Below are positions 58,572 to 64,000 of a stretch of DNA of 64,000 nt, in pieces. Within the stretch, counting starts at the first letter, position 1. Each line of letters starts with the position of its first letter. Location: positions 1,240,001 to 1,304,000 of the forward strand of contig NZ_CP022989.1 in assembly GCF_002278075.1 (NCBI RefSeq), read 5' to 3'. The stretch comes from Paraburkholderia aromaticivorans (GTDB lineage: Bacteria > Pseudomonadota > Gammaproteobacteria > Burkholderiales > Burkholderiaceae). Below the pieces are notes generated by a model. The model did not search any database. It was not told where the DNA came from and worked only from the letters and a program-made list of their open reading frames with translations. A program made the translations under genes and the position numbers.

Positions 58572-59468
58572 TTACTTCACCGCGCTGACCATGTAGTCGA
58601 CGGCGGCTTTCACGTCCGCGTCGGAGGCATTCGAGCCGCCCTTTGGGGGCATCGCGCCCTTGCCGTGCAGCGCGTAGTTATACACCGTGTCCATCGGCTC
58701 TTTCAGACGTGGCGCCCAGGCGTCCTTGTCGCCGAACTTCGGTGCGTTCAGCACGCCGGCCGCGTGACAGGCCTGGCAGACTTGCTGGTAAAGCGCCTTG
58801 CCGGCTTGCGAAGCATCCGCGCTTTGCGTGCCGCCGGCTGCCGGCGCCGCCGCTTGCGGCACGCTGGCCATCGCGGCCATGGCCGCGGCCGCCTGGGCCG
58901 CACCCGCGTCAGAAGCGCCGACCGGTGCGGCTGCGGCCGCATCGGATGCCGCCCCGGCGCCCGCCGCAGGCTGCGCCGGTTCAGGGAAGCTCGCGCCGGA
59001 ATTGTTCGCCATGTAGGTGACCGCGCGGGCGATTTCGAAGTCACTGTAGTCGTCCGGGCTGGTGCCGCCGCGCGGCGGCATGGCGCCCTTGCCCGCGAGC
59101 GCGGTGTGCAGCAGCGTGTCGAAGCCCTGCGCGATGCGTGGCGCCCAGTCGGCGGTATTGGTGAATTTCGGCGCGCCTGCCGCACCCGATGCGTGGCACG
59201 CGGAGCACACGGCCTTGTAGACTTCTTCGCCGGACTTGTAGACGCGCGGCGCATTGGCGTCGCGAATGTCGACCTGGGCGAACGGCTTGATGCGGGCGGT
59301 GACCTCGGCTTCGGAGAGAGAGTCTGTGCCGGCGCCGGTGCGCGTCGAGTTATCGACGTAGACCGCCAGCAGAACGATGATGACAATCGGGACAGCAAAC
59401 CCGGCGATGACCGCGGCGATGAGCTGTGCTGGGGTTTTGATCGGGGCTCCGTGTGGTGCTTCGCTCAT
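58572..59468 (-). CDS. Membrane-anchored dihaem cytochrome c (c5-like)
   Basis: This 298-residue protein has one N-terminal membrane helix (IAAVIAGFAVPIVIIVLLAV) that anchors it in the inner membrane. Two homologous c-type haem domains follow, with CSACH near residue 90 and CQACH near residue 230 and axial methionines in GKGAMPPRGG and GKGAMPPKGG. Between them lies an Ala/Pro-rich linker (about 60 residues). It should carry electrons in the periplasm, for example between a bc1 complex and an oxidase. The start follows GGAGACGAGACAAGC. It is convergent with rep. Confidence 0.93.
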   Translation of the reverse strand: MSEAPHGAPIKTPAQLIAAVIAGFAVPIVIIVLLAVYVDNSTRTGAGTDSLSEAEVTARIKPFAQVDIRDANAPRVYKSGEEVYKAVCSACHASGAAGAPKFTNTADWAPRIAQGFDTLLHTALAGKGAMPPRGGTSPDDYSDFEIARAVTYMANNSGASFPEPAQPAAGAGAASDAAAAAPVGASDAGAAQAAAAMAAMASVPQAAAPAAGGTQSADASQAGKALYQQVCQACHAAGVLNAPKFGDKDAWAPRLKEPMDTVYNYALHGKGAMPPKGGSNASDADVKAAVDYMVSAVK

Positions 59469-59543
59469 GCTTGTCTCGTCTCCGTGGGTATGTGAGCGGT
59501 ACAGCGTGACGGCAACTTCTTGTTCTTAAATCAGCCACGGACG

Positions 59544-59549
59544 ATTATA
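59544..59549 (-). promoter_or_regulatory. Probable -10 element of the cytochrome c promoter
   Basis: TATAAT on the minus strand lies 75 bp before the cytochrome c start codon. The -35 region at 17 bp is GC-rich and not a consensus match. Confidence 0.5.
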
Positions 59550-59743
59550 GACGCAAGATTTCGACGGCGGCGAGGGGCGCGGCGGGGTGTTCAGCAGGCG
59601 TTTACCCGCATCGCACGGACCGGCCGGAAGGCGCCCGGTGCCGTCATTCAGGCCGTCCGGTGGACGGTATGGCCGAAACCGGGTATCCTTTCGGTCTCGC
59701 TTTGGCGTCGCATCCATCCTGGTTGCCGCGCTTTCGTGTTGAA

Positions 59744-59819
59744 GCGCCCGTAGCTCAATGGATAGAGTACTGCCCTCCGAAGGCAGGGGTTGCTGGTTCG
59801 ATCCCAGCCGGGCGCGCCA
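59744..59819 (+). tRNA. tRNA-Arg (anticodon CCG)
   Basis: This 76-base cloverleaf is complete with an encoded CCA end. The acceptor stem GCGCCCG pairs with CGGGCGC, the D arm is TAGCTCAATGGATAGAGTA, and the anticodon stem CTGCC/GGCAG holds the loop CTCCGAA with anticodon CCG at 59777-59779. The T arm is GCTGG-TTCGATC-CCAGC. It reads the codon CGG. Confidence 0.97.
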
Positions 59820-59838
59820 AGAAGAATCGCTTTCGATC

Positions 59839-59875
59839 AAGGGCTTGTGCTTTGTGCGCCAAGCCCTTTTGTTTT
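59839..59875 (+). terminator. Terminator after tRNA-Arg
   Basis: AAGGGCTTG (59839-59847) pairs with CAAGCCCTT (59860-59868) across a 12-nt loop, followed by TTGTTTTTC. Confidence 0.75.
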
Positions 59876-60199
59876 TCACGGCCTTGCGTGCCCCTCCAGC
59901 CCGCTTTTTCCACATAAGCCACGGACACGCGCGTTGACGGTCCGTCTACGATCTGGTCTGTGCTGACGGAATTATCCCGAAGCATCCTTGATCTTCCGAT
60001 CATCGATTAAGAATCAGACGTAAAAACCCCGTCTTCTGAAATTTCCAATTGCCGCATCCTATCCGCTTAATTAGCATGCGTTGACCATGCAAATCGCATA
60101 ACGCGTGGACATTTCCGGAGCGGCATTTCAACAATCGCTTCCCTAATTAATAAAAGGCGCCGCGAAGCATTCGCACGCCAGCTGCTTATTTTGCAGATC
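59876..60199. other. AT-rich intergenic region before the outer-membrane protein gene
   Basis: No gene seen. The stretch from about 59960 is clearly more AT-rich than the surrounding DNA (for example CTAATTAATAAAAGG near 60142). No convincing paired promoter hexamers were found by eye. Confidence 0.5.
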
Positions 60200-60721
60200 A
60201 TGTCCAGAATAACCCGATTTATTTTAAGCGCATCCATTGTGATGCTATCCAGCCTCGTGCACGCGCAATCGGTCGTGCCTGTCACTGCTGCGAGCCGATT
60301 CGCCGGTCCCTATCTGGGCTTCAAGGTAGGCGTGAATAACTCCGACGCATCCGGCGTCATCAATAAAGCGTCGCATACCACGGTTTTCCCGGGTTTCACG
60401 GCAGGCTATAACTTCGACATCGACCGGTTCGTTGTGGGCGCCGAGGCCTTTTCCGATTTACATCACGGCTCGACAACATATAAGGACGGCGGAATTGACG
60501 CGAAATTCGGCATGCCGTTCAATCAGGTTTTGCCTTATCTCCGCCTTGGATTCACGGGAGACGATCCCGACACGCGCTTTCATTGGGGTTTGGGCGTCGA
60601 ATATAAATTTGCCAGGCACGTCAGCGCGGTAGGCGAATGGACTACCGACACCAGCCATTGCGACGGCACCAAAAGGACAAACAACAGTTTCATCATCGGT
60701 CTCCAGTATCACTTCAATTGA
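60200..60721 (+). CDS. Small outer-membrane beta-barrel protein (opacity/OmpW-like)
   Basis: This protein of 173 residues starts MSRITRFILSASIVMLSSLV, a signal peptide cleaved near HAQ-S. The mature part shows alternating amphipathic strands: FAGPYLGFKVGVNNSDASG, TVFPGFTAGYNFDIDRFVVG, YLRLGFTGDDPDTRFHWGLG and the C-terminal IIGLQYHFN, close to the aromatic-terminated signal of outer-membrane barrels. It resembles small eight-stranded porin-like proteins of the OmpW/opacity kind. A TTG three codons upstream is an alternative start. Codon use is less GC-rich than neighbours, which may mean relatively recent acquisition. It lies shortly downstream of tRNA-Arg. Confidence 0.8.
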   Translation: MSRITRFILSASIVMLSSLVHAQSVVPVTAASRFAGPYLGFKVGVNNSDASGVINKASHTTVFPGFTAGYNFDIDRFVVGAEAFSDLHHGSTTYKDGGIDAKFGMPFNQVLPYLRLGFTGDDPDTRFHWGLGVEYKFARHVSAVGEWTTDTSHCDGTKRTNNSFIIGLQYHFN

Positions 60722-60793
60722 CCGGTGCGAGCCGCGGCCGCGTGACGAACCCGTGGAACGTCGCATTGCCGATCCGCTTTCACCGCAACAAGG

Positions 60794-60822
60794 TTGTTGA
60801 AAGCATCCCCAACCGTTAGAAT
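60794..60822 (+). promoter_or_regulatory. Promoter of the riboswitch-exchanger transcript
   Basis: TTGTTG (60794-60799) and TAGAAT (60817-60822) are exactly 17 bp apart. The predicted start of transcription near 60829 falls just before the riboswitch core. Confidence 0.7.
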
Positions 60823-60828
60823 CGCCCG

Positions 60829-60998
60829 GTCACTGGGGAGTAGCCTTCCTTCATCCCATGAAGGAGAGCGCGTCAACATACTTGGCCGATAGGTCATGGC
60901 GCGTTCGACCGTGTCGGTTTGGCGAGACCATTGGCGCACTGCCTCGTTCTGGTCGGACGGGTGGCGGTGCGTCATTGGTTTGTCATCTACGTCCGACC
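60829..60998 (+). promoter_or_regulatory. yybP-ykoY-type (manganese) riboswitch
   Basis: The leader contains GGGGAGTAGCC (60835-60845), a short hairpin CCTTC-ATCCCAT-GAAGG (60848-60864 region), and then CGTCAACATACTTGGCC (60871-60887). These match the two conserved loops of the yybP-ykoY family, which bring together to bind Mn2+. Further on TTTGGCGAGACC resembles the 3' segment seen in mntP- and alx-type leaders. Then comes a 9-bp stem GGTCGGACG/CGTCCGACC (60951-60959 with 60990-60998) that could be part of the expression platform, about 100 bp before the exchanger start. The exact boundaries need a covariance model. Confidence 0.85.
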
Positions 60999-61094
60999 GC
61001 GGAGTTGTCCCGTGACACATCGTTGTGCCCCGCCAGTCTCCCCTTTGGGCCGTCCATCGCGCCGGCGTTTCTGCGTGCTTGCGGGGAGCCGCGC

Positions 61095-62105
61095 ATGACC
61101 AGTCTATTGCTCGAACTCGCTGTCATGCTGGTCGTCATTCTGGTGGCCGCCGAACTCTTCACCAACGCGCTCGAGCATCTGGGCGAACGCCTCAAGATTT
61201 CCGAGGGCGTGACAGGTTCGCTATTCGCCGCCGTCGGCACCGCTTTGCCCGAGACCCTCGTGCCGCTGCTGGCGATCGCCGGCGGTACGGCCGATAGCGC
61301 GGTCAATCAGGAGATCGGCGTCGGCGCGATTCTGGGCGCGCCGCTGATGCTCTCCACTCTCTCCACGTTTCTCATGACGCTCGCGATCCTCGGCTCGCGC
61401 GGCGCGAGCGGCTGGGTCGCGCCGGAGCGGACCGGCTTCACGCGCGACCTCAACTACTTCCTGTGCGCGTTCGTGCTGGCCGCCGCGGCGATGTACGTGC
61501 CGCACGAGCAGATGATCGTGCGCGCGCTTTTCAGCGTGGCGCTGGTCGGCGTGTACATCACCTATGTGGTGATGACCTTCCGCGCATCGAATGAGTTGGT
61601 CGATGCCGGTCACGGCACCGAAGCGCCAGGCAAGATGCTGATCTCGCGCCTCGGCGTGCCGACCAACATGGCGACGATCGTGGTCCAGCTGGCGCTCGCC
61701 GTCGCGTTGCTGGTGTGGGGCGCGGAAGGCTTCATCCACGGTGTGCGCGGCGTGTCGCAGGCGCTCGGCGTGTCGCCGCTGTTGCTCTCGTTGCTGATCA
61801 TTCCGATCGCCACCGAGCTGCCGGAAAAGGTCAACAGCATTCTGTGGATTCGCCGCGGCAAAGACACGCTGGCGTTCGGCAACATTACCGGTGCGATGGT
61901 GTTCCAGGGCACCTTGCTGCCCGCGATCGGCATCTTGCTGACGCCATGGACCCCGCGTATCGAAGTCGTGACCGGCATCGTGATCACACTCGCCGCCGCG
62001 GCCTGGCTGCGGATCAATGTACGCGCGCGCGGCGTGCCGGTGTGGGCGTTGCTGGTTTGCGGCGTGCTGTATGTCACGTATCTGGCGATTACGCTGACCC
62101 GCTAG
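61095..62105 (+). CDS. Ca2+/cation-antiporter-family exchanger, probably an Mn2+ exporter
   Basis: This protein of 336 residues has about ten hydrophobic segments and two alpha-repeats of the CaCA family: VTGSLFAAVGTALPETLVPL near residue 40 and LSLLIIPIATELPEKVNS near residue 230, the second followed by GNITGAMVFQGTLLP. Acidic residues in GTALPE and ATELPE are the expected cation ligands. I start at ATG 61095, preceded by GGGGAGCCGCGC; the frame stays open upstream through the riboswitch. Because the leader is a manganese riboswitch, Mn2+ efflux is the most likely role; that is inference, as most family members move Ca2+. Confidence 0.85.
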   Translation: MTSLLLELAVMLVVILVAAELFTNALEHLGERLKISEGVTGSLFAAVGTALPETLVPLLAIAGGTADSAVNQEIGVGAILGAPLMLSTLSTFLMTLAILGSRGASGWVAPERTGFTRDLNYFLCAFVLAAAAMYVPHEQMIVRALFSVALVGVYITYVVMTFRASNELVDAGHGTEAPGKMLISRLGVPTNMATIVVQLALAVALLVWGAEGFIHGVRGVSQALGVSPLLLSLLIIPIATELPEKVNSILWIRRGKDTLAFGNITGAMVFQGTLLPAIGILLTPWTPRIEVVTGIVITLAAAAWLRINVRARGVPVWALLVCGVLYVTYLAITLTR

Positions 62106-62195
62106 CCGCGCCGCTCAACGCCTCATCCGGCGCCAGGCGACACAGTCACGGAAGGCCGTGCCTCGGCCGCCTTCCGCGTTTGCGCCCGTTTCCGC

Positions 62196-63263
62196 TCACC
62201 TGGCCGGTGCGCCGGCCGCGGCTGACGTCGCCGCGTTGGCCGGCTTGAACACCGTCTTCCAGTCATCCTTCATGTCGACGACGAGCCAGCCCTTCGCGCC
62301 GGCCTCGTCCAGACCTTTGCCGAGCTTGCCGCTCTTCGACGCGCGGTCATACTGGTATTCGCGTTGCGCATCCGTGTGATGCACGAGCGCCGCGAGGCGC
62401 GGACCGTCGCCTGCCGAGGTCCATTCGAGCATCGGCGTGTCGCCATCCGCGTTGCCGAACGCGATCACCGGCCGTCTGCCGATCACGCGATCGATGGCGA
62501 GCGGTTTAGCCGCGCCATCCGCTAGCATATCGACCTGCGCGAGGCGCGTGAGCGAGATCGCGCCATTGGTCTGGCTGTACCGGTATTTGACAGTGCTACC
62601 GATCACCTGCTCGGGTGGAATGCCAACCATGCGCTGAGCCGCCTCGCGGACGAACTCGACATCGCCACCCGTCGCGAGATAGGTTTTGAAGCCATTCGCG
62701 CGCAGGTAGGCGAGCAATTCGAGCATGGGCTGATACGCGAGATCGGTATATGGACGGTTAAAGCGCGGGTCGTTCGCGGAGTCGAACCATTCGTGCACGA
62801 GCGCGGCGAACTGCTCGCCCGTCATGCCCGCGTGCGCCGCGGCCAATATGCGCATGGAGCCGGCGTCGCCGCTTGCCGCCACAGTCCCCGGATTGCCTTT
62901 GAGGATCGAGCGGAACGGTTCCTGACGCTTCCATTCCGGATGCCTTGCGGCCACGGTCTTCACCCGTTGCAGCGCGAACACCAGTTGAAACGGGGCGGGC
63001 TGCTCCGGCCACAGTGTGCCGTCGTTATCGAAGACGGCAATGCGGTCGGCGCGTGGGATGAAGTCCTTGGACTCGGGCGTCGTGACGAGCGTGACGAAAT
63101 CGACGATCGAGCGTTTGGCCTTCGTGTCGTTCCATGATGCCAACGTCGCGGTCGTCGATGCGCCTGCCTGCGATTCACCCCCGTCCTGGCGCGGCGTAAC
63201 GGAGCAAGCGGAAAGTGCGACGACGGTGAAGGCAATGCAGTAACGGTGCAGCGTGCGAATCAT
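62196..63263 (-). CDS. HAD-superfamily phosphatase-like lipoprotein
   Basis: This 355-residue protein has a lipoprotein signal with lipobox LSAC (Cys 20) and a haloacid-dehalogenase fold. Motif I is FDNDGTLWPEQ near residue 78 (nucleophile Asp in DNDGT), motif II LATGGDVEF near residue 200 and motif III/IV FGNADGDTPMLEWTSAG near residue 268. Enzymes of this fold hydrolyse phosphate esters; anchored in the periplasm it may act on imported phosphoesters. The start follows GATGAGGCCTTC. Substrate unknown. It is convergent with the exchanger gene, and no terminator is visible between them. Confidence 0.85.
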   Translation of the reverse strand: MIRTLHRYCIAFTVVALSACSVTPRQDGGESQAGASTTATLASWNDTKAKRSIVDFVTLVTTPESKDFIPRADRIAVFDNDGTLWPEQPAPFQLVFALQRVKTVAARHPEWKRQEPFRSILKGNPGTVAASGDAGSMRILAAAHAGMTGEQFAALVHEWFDSANDPRFNRPYTDLAYQPMLELLAYLRANGFKTYLATGGDVEFVREAAQRMVGIPPEQVIGSTVKYRYSQTNGAISLTRLAQVDMLADGAAKPLAIDRVIGRRPVIAFGNADGDTPMLEWTSAGDGPRLAALVHHTDAQREYQYDRASKSGKLGKGLDEAGAKGWLVVDMKDDWKTVFKPANAATSAAAGAPAR

Positions 63264-64000
63264 GAAGGCCTCATCGAAAACGGTGGGTCGAAGCGGGAGC
63301 GAGCGTCAGTCTAATGGGCCGACGCGCTCATCGCAGCCTTGGCAGGATGTTTCAGGCAGGGCGGTGGAGTCCGTTCCGGCACGATGAATACCCATCAAAT
63401 AATTCGAAGGCGGGGCGGCGCCTCGTTTGGGCCGGCGCTTCAGCCGCGTTACAAATTTATCTCTGTCCTTGCCGGAAACGTTGCTAGTATTCCCAACGAT
63501 GCCAGCGTGGTGAATCATCCACTTTCCGCATGCTTCGTTTGATGCGGCGTTTCTCGTTTTGAAGGAGCGCTCATGCAAGCCCCCGTAGCCCGCCACGCCG
63601 CCTTTCCCGCCTGTCCAGATGACATGCCGCGCTTCATTCCCGCGGCCCCGCATTCGCCAGTGTCTGGCTGCCCTGCCGCATGAACGCGCGCGCAAAATGA
63701 AATCGATTCGAATCGGACACGCGAACGCCATCATTGCGTTGGGACGATTTCGCGTCAGGCAAAAACAGGCGCTCGCCGCTAGGAATACCCATGGACGAGG
63801 CCCGATCACCGACTAATAAATGGCGAGAACGACATCGAATACCTTTGTCAATCGCTCGAGCGGGACAAAGTGTTTTTATTCGGATACCGACGCATCCGGG
63901 GGGAGGGTTGACGGCAGTGGGCGCTACACTGTGAGCTTCCCTGGAGATCGGCTGCTGGGCGTCGAAGGCATCCGGTCTCTTGCGATATACAACTGGCATC
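63264..64000. other. Right-end region without an assignable gene
   Basis: No frame here looks like a known protein, on either strand. A tiny frame from 63573 has a good ribosome-binding site. The G+C is lower than in the rest of the window from about 63800 onward. A gene may begin just outside the window. Confidence 0.4.
63573..63683 (+). CDS. Possible small ORF (36 codons)
   Basis: ATG 63573 follows GAAGGAGCGCTC, a strong Shine-Dalgarno. The frame encodes MQAPVARHAAFPACPDDMPR and sixteen more residues with two cysteines, then stops at 63681-63683. Neither the sequence nor the context shows a function, and it may be chance. Confidence 0.25.
   Translation: MQAPVARHAAFPACPDDMPRFIPAAPHSPVSGCPAA

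Noticed and set aside
63634-63999. 121-codon minus-strand frame at the right end
   Set aside because: No domain, poor start context, and it may be cut by the window edge; not supportable.

Overview
The window looks like a piece of the main chromosome of a Burkholderiales bacterium, most likely Paraburkholderia or Burkholderia. The evidence is high G+C coding sequence, the gene order mnmG-rsmG-parA-parB-atpIBEFHAGDC, a PutA with an N-terminal DNA-binding domain, many branched-chain-amino-acid-type (Liv/HAAT) ABC transporters, and protein sequences I recognise as typical of that group. The par genes and two perfect parS sites indicate the origin-proximal part of the chromosome, but no dnaA or oriC lies in the window.

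Layout. 1-9034: a divergent LysR regulator (cut by the window edge), then mmsA, a GMC oxidoreductase and a five-gene ABC importer (livG-livF-livK-livH-livM). This looks like a catabolic and uptake cluster for an unidentified small substrate. 9301-16132: a second Liv system with two tandem paralogous binding-protein genes, each followed by its own terminator, then livH, a fused livM-livG and livF. 16095-20661: a perfect 34-bp palindrome that is both a terminator and a parS site, then mnmG (with a second parS inside it), rsmG, parA and parB. 21369-29308: the complete F1Fo ATP synthase operon with its promoter, a small upstream ORF before atpB, twin 34-nt hairpins between atpD and atpC, and a terminator. 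29317-36925: an acyl-CoA synthetase, a candidate small transcript, a PheC-like periplasmic cyclohexadienyl dehydratase, hemE and priA. 37092-44625: a YeiH-type membrane protein with a coupled Cys-rich small protein, a divergent one-helix protein, putA behind an inverted repeat carrying PutA-type GTTGCA sites, and another Liv-type binding protein. 44677-54279 (minus strand): a ThDP enzyme, sdaA, an alginate-lyase-like protein, and gcvT-gcvH-gcvP behind a tandem glycine riboswitch with a clear promoter and terminator. 54391-64000: a lipoprotein, a Gfo/Idh oxidoreductase, a Rep/UvrD helicase, a dihaem cytochrome c, tRNA-Arg(CCG), a small outer-membrane barrel protein, a yybP-ykoY type (manganese) riboswitch before a Ca/cation-antiporter-family exchanger, and a HAD-family lipoprotein.

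Genes that work together: parA, parB and the two parS sites (chromosome segregation); the atp operon; gcvTHP with sdaA (glycine to serine to pyruvate); putA with the binding protein downstream (amino-acid uptake and oxidation); and the riboswitch with its exchanger (probable Mn2+ export). I see no insertion sequence, prophage, rRNA or CRISPR array. The observations most worth following are the riboswitch-controlled exchanger at 60794-62105, the parS-terminator palindrome at 16095-16132, the putA inverted repeat at 39252-39286, the candidate small transcript at 31378-31645 and the twin hairpins at 28736-28816.
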